A DNA stretch of 21,562 nucleotides. Origin: HK-STAS-PATE-36 sp964565615 (lineage in GTDB: Bacteria; Patescibacteriota; Saccharimonadia; Saccharimonadales; JAGQNJ01). The DNA is taken from assembly GCA_964565615.1 (NCBI GenBank), contig CAZMFO010000015.1, positions 1 through 21,562 on the forward strand. The letters run 5' to 3'. Shown here piece after piece: positions 1 to 6,394 of the stretch. Position 1 is the stretch's first letter. Each line of letters opens with the position of its first letter. The notes beneath the pieces are model-generated. The model was not told where the DNA came from. It made no database searches and was given only the letters and a program-made list of their open reading frames with translations. The position numbers and the translations under genes are program-made.

Positions 1-36
1 CGCCGCTTCGCGGCTCGGCGTGGGCTTTCGCCAAGT
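1..36 (-). repeat. Partial repeat copy A (recombinase 3' end)
   Basis: The first 36 bases of the window are the exact reverse complement of 1563-1598. They encode the last visible residues of the recombinase (about LAKAHAEPRSG). The match ends inward at base 36 and reaches the window edge outward, so this copy probably continues beyond the window. Confidence 0.9.
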
Positions 37-1471
37 AATCCCAGGGGGATTTCCAAAAAATCGAGAGCGACAAGTTCTCGATTTTTTGGTTCGAGCCAAC
101 TTTTTTAAGAAAATTTTTCATCTCCGAAAAATTTTCTTGCAAGGCAAGATTTTTGGCTTGGTTGGCTTCCAAAATCCAGTTTCGGGTGAGTTCGAGCCAA
201 TGATTGCCTTTTCGCTCAAAATGACTCAATTTCTCCTCCAGCGACTTCTTTTCCGCCATTAGTTTGTTCTTACGCTCTTGATATTCGCCAAGCTCTAGCG
301 CTTGTGCCAAGTATGCGTCTGTTAGTCGCTCCAGCTTCTCTTTAATGGCGGAAACCTCATCGCGGACATTTTGAGCGAAAAGGTCTGATGAATGGCGACT
401 GTCTTTCTCCCATTCTTTCACTTTGTCTAAAAACTTTTCTCGCCACTCATCAGGCAAAGAAACTTTTTGAACATTTTCCAAAATCTGCTCGGCTAGTTTT
501 TCTTCCCGCAAAAAGCTCGTTTGTGAGCAATTATGGGTTTTGCTCTTGCGTGTGCAGAAGTAGTACACATATTGTCTGCCACTCTTTTTGATTTTCCGGT
601 CTGCGGTTATGGTATAACCGCACTCGCCGCAAGTGGCAAAACCCAAAAATTGAAATTTCTTCGGTATCTGCTTTTTGCGGGGCTTGCCGTTTCTCACTGA
701 CGCCTCTTGGATTTGGTCAAAAAGTTTCTTTGAAATCATTGGCGTATGTGTTCCTTGATGAAGCTCGCCACAATAGAGAAAGTCGCCATAGTAAAAAGGG
801 TTTTTTAAAATTCCTTCTATCGTGGCGAGCGATAACTTTCCTCTGCTTCTCGCGCCAACCAAGCCAAGAGAAAACATTTTGCGCTGAATTGCCGTAAGCG
901 TGTAATTACCGGTGGCAAAAAGCTCCAAACACTTTTTCACTTTCGGGAAGGTGTTCGGGTCTGGCTCTATCGTCCGCAATCTCGGTTCGTTGTAGTAGCC
1001 CAAAGGAGCTTTGCTTGGCAATTCGCCACGGCGCAGTTTTTGCCGTATTCCGCGCAAAATGTTTTCTCGCAAATTGTCGGTGTAATATTTTGCCTGTCCA
1101 AAAGCGACAGAGAGCATGAACTTTCCTTGCGGTGTCGCTTCAAACCAAAATGTAGGGAATTTTAGCGAGGTTATTTTCTGCGTATCAACCAAGTAAATCA
1201 CTCGTCCGCCGTCCACGCTGTTGCGGGCTAATCTGTCGGGATTCCACGCTAAAATTCCCTGTGCGTTGCCTTTTTCTATCTCGCCAAGCATTTCATTAAA
1301 AATCGGTCTGCCCGGCTCTTTTGCGGTCTGGCTTTCCGTGTATTCGCGGACTATGAAAAGATTGTTTTGCTTGGCGAAATCACGCAATTCTTGCAGTTGC
1401 GCCTCAATGGACAAAACCTGACGTTCCTCGTCCTCGCTAGATTTTCGGCAGTAGATAAAATACTTGATCAT
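1..1471 (-). CDS. Large serine recombinase (resolvase/invertase family), 3' end beyond left edge
   Basis: I translated this frame by hand; it is open from the ATG at 1471 to the window edge (490 codons, no stop). The N-terminus has the resolvase catalytic signature YCRKSS (residues 7-12, likely nucleophile S11) and the arginine motif NPDRLARN (77-84). A recombinase domain follows, with a conserved aPLGYY around 155-160. A zinc ribbon has C281, C284, C306 and C315. A charged coiled-coil-like stretch lies at about 365-435, and the C-terminal tail holds KSPWDYLAK. Such enzymes cut and rejoin DNA at att sites through a covalent serine link and move or invert integrated elements. The gene sits next to two restriction-modification modules, so it is the probable mobiliser of the island. 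Its last visible codons lie in an inverted repeat also found at 1563-1598. The catalytic half is complete; only the C-terminal end is unseen. Confidence 0.93.
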   Translation of the reverse strand, partial: MIKYFIYCRKSSEDEERQVLSIEAQLQELRDFAKQNNLFIVREYTESQTAKEPGRPIFNEMLGEIEKGNAQGILAWNPDRLARNSVDGGRVIYLVDTQKITSLKFPTFWFEATPQGKFMLSVAFGQAKYYTDNLRENILRGIRQKLRRGELPSKAPLGYYNEPRLRTIEPDPNTFPKVKKCLELFATGNYTLTAIQRKMFSLGLVGARSRGKLSLATIEGILKNPFYYGDFLYCGELHQGTHTPMISKKLFDQIQEASVRNGKPRKKQIPKKFQFLGFATCGECGYTITADRKIKKSGRQYVYYFCTRKSKTHNCSQTSFLREEKLAEQILENVQKVSLPDEWREKFLDKVKEWEKDSRHSSDLFAQNVRDEVSAIKEKLERLTDAYLAQALELGEYQERKNKLMAEKKSLEEKLSHFERKGNHWLELTRNWILEANQAKNLALQENFSEMKNFLKKVGSNQKIENLSLSIFWKSPWDYLAKAHAEPRSG

Positions 1472-1480
1472 GATTGCGTG

Positions 1481-1510
1481 ATTAAAAAGGCAACGAACTT
1501 ACACCGACAA
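1481..1510 (-). promoter_or_regulatory. Putative recombinase promoter
   Basis: On the minus strand a -35-like TTGTCG (1510-1505), an 18-base spacer and a -10-like TTTAAT (1486-1481) precede the recombinase ATG by 9 bases. No Shine-Dalgarno sequence is visible, which fits a leaderless or very short-leader transcript. Confidence 0.45.
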
Positions 1511-1562
1511 TTTGCTTAATCTTGCTTTGCTCTCCACCTTCGGTGGAGAAAATGTTGTCTCG

Positions 1563-1681
1563 ACTTGGCGAAAGCCCACGCCGAGCCGCGAAGCGGCGAG
1601 GCGGGAAAGCTCTCAAATTCGGAATGGTGGTGTGTTCTGAAAAAAGTCCGAACGCATTACGAGCGAAATCCTGACGACTAA
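1563..1681 (+). pseudogene. Detached 3' fragment of a serine recombinase gene
   Basis: Bases 1563-1598 copy the visible 3' end of the recombinase gene, in opposite orientation. Read in the same codon frame from TTG at 1565, the copy stays open through 38 codons (LAKAHAEPRSGEAGKLSNSE, then WWCVLKKV, ending NPDD) to a TAA at 1679-1681. It has no start codon of its own and no upstream recombinase sequence, because identity stops at 1563. I read it as a severed recombinase tail left by rearrangement. It would also predict the part of the intact recombinase hidden beyond the left edge. From 1625 on, it is included in the 166-bp inverted repeat. Confidence 0.7.
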
Positions 1682-1790
1682 ACGGCTCGCTCCGCTCGCC
1701 GGACGCTCGGGCGCGGCGGAATTCCCCCCTTGAACCCCCCTTCCGCCGCGCCCTCGCTTGGGAGTCCAAAATATTTTCAGCAACTAGTAT
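1625..1790 (+). repeat. Left arm of perfect 166-bp inverted repeat flanking the R-M cassette
   Basis: Bases 1625-1790 match the reverse complement of 3756-3921 at every position I compared. Both ends stop abruptly: 1624 and 1791 no longer match. The arm holds the last 18 codons and stop of the recombinase-like tail, then a GC-rich noncoding part containing GGCGCGGCGGAATTCC-type sequence, then an AT-rich inner end (ATATTTTCAGCAACTAGTAT). The two arms enclose the C regulator, nuclease and methyltransferase genes. Confidence 0.95.
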
Positions 1791-1806
1791 TGGGAAATCC
1801 ATATGC

Positions 1807-1855
1807 TAACTATAGTATGTAGAACCAAAGTTAGCAAGAGCTTATACTATAGTTA
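1807..1855 (+). promoter_or_regulatory. C-protein operator pair and leaderless promoter of the R-M operon
   Basis: Two inverted 12-mers, TAACTATAGTAT (1807-1818) and ATACTATAGTTA (1844-1855), each contain the palindrome ACTATAGT; their centres are 37 bases apart. The proximal one contains a -10-like TATAGT (1848-1853) only 8 bases before the ATG, and no Shine-Dalgarno sequence is present. The same 12-mer occurs in front of the methyltransferase gene. Paired sites are typical of controller proteins that first activate and then repress their own operon. No good -35 is visible, consistent with activator dependence. Confidence 0.7.
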
Positions 1856-1861
1856 TCATCT

Positions 1862-2068
1862 ATGAAAAGAGACGTATTAGTAAAATTCGGTAAAAAAGTT
1901 CGTGAGGAGCGAATGCGCCTTGGTTTGTCTCAAGAAGAGCTTGCTACAAGAGCCGGAGTTCATAGAACATATATTGGCATGATAGAGAGGGCTGAAAAAA
2001 ACATTACACTTGAAAACATAAATAAGATTGCTAAAGCGCTTGAAATAAGAATTGCGGACTTTTTTTAA
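1862..2068 (+). CDS. Controller (C) protein of type II R-M system, XRE-family HTH
   Basis: This 68-residue protein is a single XRE/Cro-type helix-turn-helix domain: FGKKVREERMRLGLSQEELA (9-28), then a recognition-helix region around RAGVHRTYIGMIERAEKN and LENINKIAKALEI. Size and sequence match restriction-modification controller proteins, which bind as dimers upstream of their own gene and delay nuclease expression until methylation is established. It lies 10 bases upstream of the nuclease gene on the same strand, the usual C-R operon order. The ATG follows the proximal operator/-10 by 8 bases with no ribosome-binding site; leaderless C transcripts are known in other systems. A generic phage-like repressor is the alternative, but the repeated operators before both this gene and the methylase favour a C protein. 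Confidence 0.88.
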   Translation: MKRDVLVKFGKKVREERMRLGLSQEELATRAGVHRTYIGMIERAEKNITLENINKIAKALEIRIADFF

Positions 2069-2078
2069 ATTATTAAAC

Positions 2079-2765
2079 ATGACAGCTAATTTTGACAAAT
2101 TTCTAAAAACAGTAGATTTAAAAAGTTATAGAAAACAATATAGCTCTATTAAAATTGTGGAAATGGATTTACCTAAATCTATACAAGCGATTGAGCTTTT
2201 ATATAAAGTATATTGGGATGAAAAAAAGTTTTTAGATTTTGATGATTTTTATGAGAGATATATAAAGGAAAAAAAGACCGAAATAGAGAAATTTCGTCAG
2301 AAATCTACAATGTGTGAAGACTGTTTTTATAGAGGGTTGAAAGCTAGAATTTATAGAACTTGGGCAGGTCTTATAACTCAAATTCATGCGGGATATGTTG
2401 CAGAGGATGTTTTTGGCGAGGGAACAGTATCAATGTCTGCTTTGCTAGATAGTCAGGGAGCAGATATTCGTGTAAATTACAGAAGTCATTTTCTGAACTA
2501 CCAGGTTAAAAAAACTAGTTTTAGTGGAGTAATGAGTAGGCGTCCGCTTCCAAGAAAAAGTAAACTAAAAGGAGAACCCATAGATATAAAATATGAGGTT
2601 CCTAGTGTTTTATCTGATCCAAAAACTAAAAAAGGAGATTACAGAAAGCCCTATTTACGCTTTCTAGAAGATAAGCGAACCAAGGCATTTGATAATGGAT
2701 TTGTGGTTTTTACTGAAGAAACTTTCTTACCAAAAAAAATAGAAATAGATAAGAAGCTAAAGTAG
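2079..2765 (+). CDS. Putative type II restriction endonuclease (PD-(D/E)XK-like), partner of the adjacent methylase
   Basis: I place the start at ATG 2079 (228 residues, MTANFDK), 10 bases after the C gene; an upstream in-frame TTG at 2052 would overlap that gene. The likely active site is D129 in GADI followed by Q142-V-K144 in YQVKK, a PD-(D/E)XK-type core with glutamine in the usual acidic position. A preceding helix AGYVAED carries E109. A C79-x-x-C82 pair (CEDC) is also present. Restriction nucleases are poorly conserved, so the assignment rests mainly on context: C gene upstream, methyltransferase immediately convergent (9-base overlap of the 3' ends), and all three genes inside one pair of inverted repeats. 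The TWAGLITQIHAGYVAED region is reminiscent of MjaI-family enzymes, but this is from memory. Recognition site unknown. Confidence 0.72.
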   Translation: MTANFDKFLKTVDLKSYRKQYSSIKIVEMDLPKSIQAIELLYKVYWDEKKFLDFDDFYERYIKEKKTEIEKFRQKSTMCEDCFYRGLKARIYRTWAGLITQIHAGYVAEDVFGEGTVSMSALLDSQGADIRVNYRSHFLNYQVKKTSFSGVMSRRPLPRKSKLKGEPIDIKYEVPSVLSDPKTKKGDYRKPYLRFLEDKRTKAFDNGFVVFTEETFLPKKIEIDKKLK

Positions 2766-3683
2766 TTTTGGTGTATAAGTCACTGACTTAACAAACTTGT
2801 CAGCGATCTTAATGAAGTCAGGATTTATCTCAAAGCCTATATATTTTTGCCCAAGTTCCTTCGCGGCAGCACACTCAGAACCAGATCCCACAAACGGAAC
2901 AAGAACAATGCCTGGCTCTTGTGGAATAGCCGACAAAATTAATTTTCGAGATAATTCTAGTGGTTTTTGTGTTGGATGTTTTATAACTTTATGTTTGTTG
3001 TGTTTTTTTAATTCCATCGGTTCAAACACATCTTTACAGGTCTTACATAAAAACCACCTCTCAACCATTCCTGCGCCTCCTGCTAATGCTGCGATTTTAA
3101 TTACATCTCTCGGTAAGGCACCCCCCTCGTGTGCATTATAAACAGTCTCTTTTTCCCCATTACTAAATCTCCCAGCGGTTCCTCTTCTCACTTTTCCTGC
3201 CGCGCCATTTAAGAAACCTTCAGTGTATGGTTCTCTAATTTCATCTTTATTAAAAATTGGCTTATCTTTCCATGCACAAATGATTGCTTCGTGACTTCTT
3301 TGCCAAAAATTTAATGACGCAACATTTTTATTCGTATAATGCCATATCAACCAGCGTTTATTTATGGGAATTTCAACTGATAAGTGAGCAAGGATTTCAC
3401 TAAATCCATAAATAAACATGGTGCCGGTCGGCTTCAAAACTCTGCTGCACTCGTTTATCCATTCTTTACACCACAAAATATATTCTCCCAATTCTCGCTT
3501 GTCCGTATTGTTGCCGAAGTCCTTTCCAATGTTATATGGCGGATCAATTATTATGACATCACAACTTTCTGGCGGAAGCTTTTTCAATTCTAATACTGCA
3601 TCTCCCAAAATAATTTTGTTGACCGGCAGAGTGCTATCTTTTTTCTTTTTGGGAGATTTCCTTTTAGTTGCAACTTTTTTCAT
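2757..3683 (-). CDS. Beta-class DNA methyltransferase (N6-adenine or N4-cytosine) of the first R-M cassette
   Basis: This 308-residue enzyme transfers a methyl group from SAM to DNA bases. Catalytic motif IV DPPYNIG (47-53) comes first. The SAM-binding FVGSGSE (264-270) lies near the C-terminus after HPTQKP (236-241), and this order defines the beta class. The N-terminus is very lysine-rich (KKVATKRKSPKKKK). A C213-x-x-C216 pair and a histidine cluster just before HPTQKP might form a small metal site. I chose ATG 3683 over an upstream GTG at 3704: the GTG would place the operator inside the gene, whereas ATG 3683 gives the same promoter-to-start geometry as the C gene. It converges on the nuclease gene, so host protection and cutting are transcribed from opposite ends under the same operator motif. 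Confidence 0.93.
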   Translation of the reverse strand: MKKVATKRKSPKKKKDSTLPVNKIILGDAVLELKKLPPESCDVIIIDPPYNIGKDFGNNTDKRELGEYILWCKEWINECSRVLKPTGTMFIYGFSEILAHLSVEIPINKRWLIWHYTNKNVASLNFWQRSHEAIICAWKDKPIFNKDEIREPYTEGFLNGAAGKVRRGTAGRFSNGEKETVYNAHEGGALPRDVIKIAALAGGAGMVERWFLCKTCKDVFEPMELKKHNKHKVIKHPTQKPLELSRKLILSAIPQEPGIVLVPFVGSGSECAAAKELGQKYIGFEINPDFIKIADKFVKSVTYTPKLL

Positions 3684-3688
3684 AGTGA

Positions 3689-3700
3689 TAACTATAGTAT
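3689..3700 (-). promoter_or_regulatory. C-protein operator and leaderless promoter of the methyltransferase
   Basis: The 12-mer TAACTATAGTAT (plus strand) is identical to the one at 1807-1818. Read toward the methylase it gives a -10-like TATAGT (3696-3691) 7 bases from the ATG at 3683. The sequence ACTATAGTTATCA before the methylase ATG repeats the one before the C gene almost exactly. One regulator probably controls both promoters. Confidence 0.65.
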
Positions 3701-3755
3701 ACACAAGTAAATCTACCGGCGCAATATTAGAATTGTGGAGAGTGACGTATAATGT

Positions 3756-3921
3756 ATACTAGTTGCTGAAAATATTTTGGACTCCCAAGCGAGGGCGCGG
3801 CGGAAGGGGGGTTCAAGGGGGGAATTCCGCCGCGCCCGAGCGTCCGGCGAGCGGAGCGAGCCGTTTAGTCGTCAGGATTTCGCTCGTAATGCGTTCGGAC
3901 TTTTTTCAGAACACACCACCA
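3756..3921 (-). repeat. Right arm of the perfect 166-bp inverted repeat
   Basis: This is the reverse complement of 1625-1790, with no mismatch seen. On the minus strand it starts at the two-tryptophan codons of the recombinase tail and keeps its stop codon. It lacks the upstream part (1563-1624) present at the left copy, so the right copy is shorter. No flanking target-site duplication is evident beyond the arms. Confidence 0.95.
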
Positions 3922-4225
3922 ACTTTGACCTAATAATCGCAAAGATTAGTTAGAATATACTTTCAAGAAGGATTTACGCTGTATGCTTTATCAATAATAT
4001 GAACACCCATTAAGATTATGATTGATAATATATTCACCAAAAGAACTGGGTTACCGCGTAATAAAAACGAGCTATCGTTCAGCAAGGTGGCTTCAAATAT
4101 AAAAGTCTTAAATAACGCAATTTATATTTTAAAGGCTAATAGTCAACAAAATCCTACCATAGTACTACTAACAAAAGTAACCCGACACACCCTGAGGGCA
4201 GAATTTATGATTTAATAAGGTAGCT
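3922..4225 (+). other. Intergenic stretch before the second R-M operon; doubtful 65-codon ORF
   Basis: This AT-rich region holds an open frame at 4018-4215 (65 codons). It has no visible ribosome-binding site, no recognisable motif and low complexity, so I do not call it a gene. A TTGACC at 3925-3930 and TATACT/TAGAAT-like boxes around 3951-3961 could form a promoter, but the spacings (20-25 bases) are poor. An AAGG at 4219-4222, close to the ATG at 4226, may be the ribosome-binding site of the next gene. Confidence 0.4.
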
Positions 4226-5008
4226 ATGCCAATTTTTAATGACTTAAACCTAAGTGAGTGGAGAGAATCAGAGATTTGGACTGATAGCCTTTGGATAATT
4301 CCCGAAAGAGACAAGACAGGAAAACACAACGGCTTTTATCACGGAAATTTTGTCCCACAAATTCCTCATCAACTGATTTTAAGATATACAAAGAAAAATG
4401 ATGTTGTGTTTGATCCTTTTTTAGGAAGCGGAACAACCGCCTATGAAGCAGAAAGTTTAAATAGAAATTTTATCGGAGTTGATATTCAAAAAAAGCTGAT
4501 TGATTATGTCAGTAAAAATATTGAAGCAAAGAATAACTTTTCTGAGTTAATCACGAGCGACAGCACTAAGGTTGATACTTTTAAAGAAGTCAAAATGACT
4601 TTAAAAAATCACAAAAAGCAAAATGTACAGTTAGCGATACTACACCCACCGTATGCCGACATTATCAAATTTAGTGATTTAAAAAATGATTTATCTAACG
4701 CCAAATCACTAAAAGAATTTTTAGAAAGATTTGCAGAAGTTTTAAAAAACACAATTAATATCTTGGAGAACGGAAGGTACTTAGCGGTTGTTATTGGCGA
4801 TAAGTACACGGCTGGCAAATGGATTCCGCTAGGATTTTATTGTATGAACGAGGCTCAAAAACTCGGTTTAACGCTAAAAAGCGTTATAATAAAGAATATG
4901 GCTGGTAATCGTGCGAAGCAGAACAAAGAAGCAATTTGGCGATACAGAGCGCTCGCAAGCGATTATTACATTTTTAAACATGAATATATTTTAATTTTTA
5001 AAAAATGA
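4226..5008 (+). CDS. DNA methyltransferase (N4/N6 family), first gene of the second R-M operon
   Basis: The protein has 260 residues. SAM-binding motif I DPFLGSGT (63-70) comes before catalytic motif IV HPPYADI (140-146), so the motif order is opposite to the methylase at 2757. An upstream HGNFVPQIP segment (39-47) resembles motif X. HPPY instead of DPPY or SPPY is a less common catalytic tetrapeptide; I cannot tell whether the product is N6-methyladenine or N4-methylcytosine. The region after motif IV (about 115 residues) would hold target recognition. Its TGA overlaps the ATG of the next gene (ATGA at 5005-5008), implying translational coupling. With the D12-class methylase at 6395 it makes a two-methylase set, an arrangement typical of systems recognising asymmetric sites. 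Confidence 0.88.
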   Translation: MPIFNDLNLSEWRESEIWTDSLWIIPERDKTGKHNGFYHGNFVPQIPHQLILRYTKKNDVVFDPFLGSGTTAYEAESLNRNFIGVDIQKKLIDYVSKNIEAKNNFSELITSDSTKVDTFKEVKMTLKNHKKQNVQLAILHPPYADIIKFSDLKNDLSNAKSLKEFLERFAEVLKNTINILENGRYLAVVIGDKYTAGKWIPLGFYCMNEAQKLGLTLKSVIIKNMAGNRAKQNKEAIWRYRALASDYYIFKHEYILIFKK

Positions 5009-5502
5009 AAAGCATAATAGAACAAAGAAAAGAAATCTGGAATCTGCATAAAAAGTATGAAAAGTATCTAAGTTTAGAATATGGAGACAGAGATTATCAC
5101 TTGTATTTAAGTAATCCTGATAATTTTAAAAACAATGTTTACTATCATCAGGCTAATTCTGTGAAAGACCGTGATAATATTTTAAATAATGGATTCAAAT
5201 TAAACAAAGTTAAACCAACTAACTGTGGTGCAGGCAGGGGATTGTATTTAAGTCGGGACAAAAGAGCTATAATAAACTTTTATTCAGAGTCGCTGGATAA
5301 TGCACAAGATTTGACACTTAAAATTGAAGGTAGTTTTAACTTCCTTGATATACTGGATAATCGTTATCTTTTACAAACTCCATACTTATTAGACAAAATG
5401 TTGGCTAATAAGTATGACGGTTTAAGATACTATGATCCAGATGCAACCGGGGAAGAATTTGTTTTATTTAATCCCAGAAAGGTAAAAAAATGGAGTATAT
5501 AA
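5005..5502 (+). CDS. Small ADP-ribosyltransferase-like protein inside an R-M operon
   Basis: I do not know this 165-residue protein by name, but its layout resembles the ADP-ribosyltransferase (ART/PARP) fold. YYHQA has H48, where PARP-like enzymes have the NAD-binding H-G-[TS]. GAGRGLYLS (75-83, Y81) is followed by RAIINFY, like the G-x-G-x-Y motif and helix. A C-terminal YDGLRYYDPDATGEEFVLFN (137-156) has E150/E151 before FNP, like the catalytic glutamate strand. The order H-Y-E is preserved. The gene overlaps the upstream methylase by 4 bases and the downstream nuclease by 13, so it is made with both. It could be a toxin-like effector, a regulator of the nuclease, or a modifier of DNA or phage proteins. 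The alternative is an ART-fold relic with no catalysis. Gene certain; function inferred. Confidence 0.65.
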   Translation: MKSIIEQRKEIWNLHKKYEKYLSLEYGDRDYHLYLSNPDNFKNNVYYHQANSVKDRDNILNNGFKLNKVKPTNCGAGRGLYLSRDKRAIINFYSESLDNAQDLTLKIEGSFNFLDILDNRYLLQTPYLLDKMLANKYDGLRYYDPDATGEEFVLFNPRKVKKWSI

Positions 5503-6389
5503 GGTCAAGATTGTCTGATGATGTAGCAAAAAAGATTATTGGAAGCAAAGATAGGGCAACTGAATATTTGTTACGCTTAAATGATACTAAGCCAATCAAT
5601 AATCTAAAATTCAAAACCATTATTCGCGGACAGAATGCTGGTAAAAAGGTTTTGGGTATGAACACAACAGAGCTCTGGAAAGCTGTTGTTGATAACTGGG
5701 ACTACGAAGAGAGCAAAAAAATTATCAGAGATATTTTCAAGCAAACTGAAAAATACAAAAGCGGTAAAGAAGCCGACAATGCGATGGATATTCTTGTTAA
5801 AGAATGGCAGTCTTTGAAATTAGGAGATATTGCTTGGCCATTTTCGCAAGGCGCTTTCGACGAATTCGTGCAAAGGGTGAATTCTGAAAAAGAAAATGGT
5901 TTTGTGAAAGACGAAAAAATAAAAGTTGCGGCGGTAAAATATAGGAGAATAAAAGAGATAAACACCGTTAGGAATGATTTTATAGAAACTTTGATTTTTG
6001 AAAAGAACAATAATATTTTACCTACACTTAATCATAGGCGTGGTGTTGATTTCTTTATAAACGGAATCTCATTTGATCAGAAAGTTGCAAAAAGCCCAAC
6101 AAATGAATTTAAAAGACATTTCAAAGATGATTGGCGAGAAACCGCAATCAAAAATCCAGAGCTTGTCGCAGAGTACCTTTATAAATACCAAGACGAAGGC
6201 AGATTTGGAGCTGATCCAAGGTTATTGGTCGTCTATATTGACGAGGATGTTTCTATAGATAAAATTAGAGAAATCATAAACAAAACGGATCTAAATAGCC
6301 CTGTTGAAATTAATTTTTCCTATAAACACAAAATTCAAGGTGAAAAGAACTATAAAGTACCTTGTTTTGTAATCTTATTACACAATTAA
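5490..6389 (+). CDS. Putative PD-(D/E)XK restriction endonuclease of the second R-M system
   Basis: This is a 299-residue protein with a clear nuclease-like core: RRGVDFFINGISFDQKVAK, giving D187, D196 and K198 in the D-x8-D-x-K pattern of PD-(D/E)XK enzymes, preceded by a helix with E166 (NDFIETLIFE). About 160 N-terminal residues are mostly charged helix and could hold DNA recognition. The ATG lies inside the end of the ART-like gene, with AAAGG 7 bases upstream as a good ribosome-binding site, and the stop is 5 bases before the next methylase. The methylase-ART-nuclease-methylase order makes it the probable cutting subunit, with the two methylases protecting the host. I cannot assign a named nuclease family or a recognition sequence. 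Confidence 0.78.
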   Translation: MEYIRSRLSDDVAKKIIGSKDRATEYLLRLNDTKPINNLKFKTIIRGQNAGKKVLGMNTTELWKAVVDNWDYEESKKIIRDIFKQTEKYKSGKEADNAMDILVKEWQSLKLGDIAWPFSQGAFDEFVQRVNSEKENGFVKDEKIKVAAVKYRRIKEINTVRNDFIETLIFEKNNNILPTLNHRRGVDFFINGISFDQKVAKSPTNEFKRHFKDDWRETAIKNPELVAEYLYKYQDEGRFGADPRLLVVYIDEDVSIDKIREIINKTDLNSPVEINFSYKHKIQGEKNYKVPCFVILLHN

Positions 6390-6394
6390 AAATA

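Noticed and set aside
101..136. An apparent frameshift near the 3' end of the recombinase, in A/T runs.
   Set aside because: On re-reading I had miscounted a T-run. The correct sequence keeps one frame from the ATG at 1471 to base 2 and gives a typical C-terminus.
1482..1802. A 106-codon minus-strand open frame.
   Set aside because: It lies over the GC-rich repeat and is the antisense of the recombinase tail; arginine-rich, no start signals.
3684..3704. An upstream GTG start for the first methylase.
   Set aside because: It would put the operator and -10 box inside the gene; the ATG at 3683 matches the C gene layout.
4018..4215. A 65-codon open frame before the second R-M operon.
   Set aside because: No ribosome-binding site, motif or coding character; reported only as part of an intergenic stretch.
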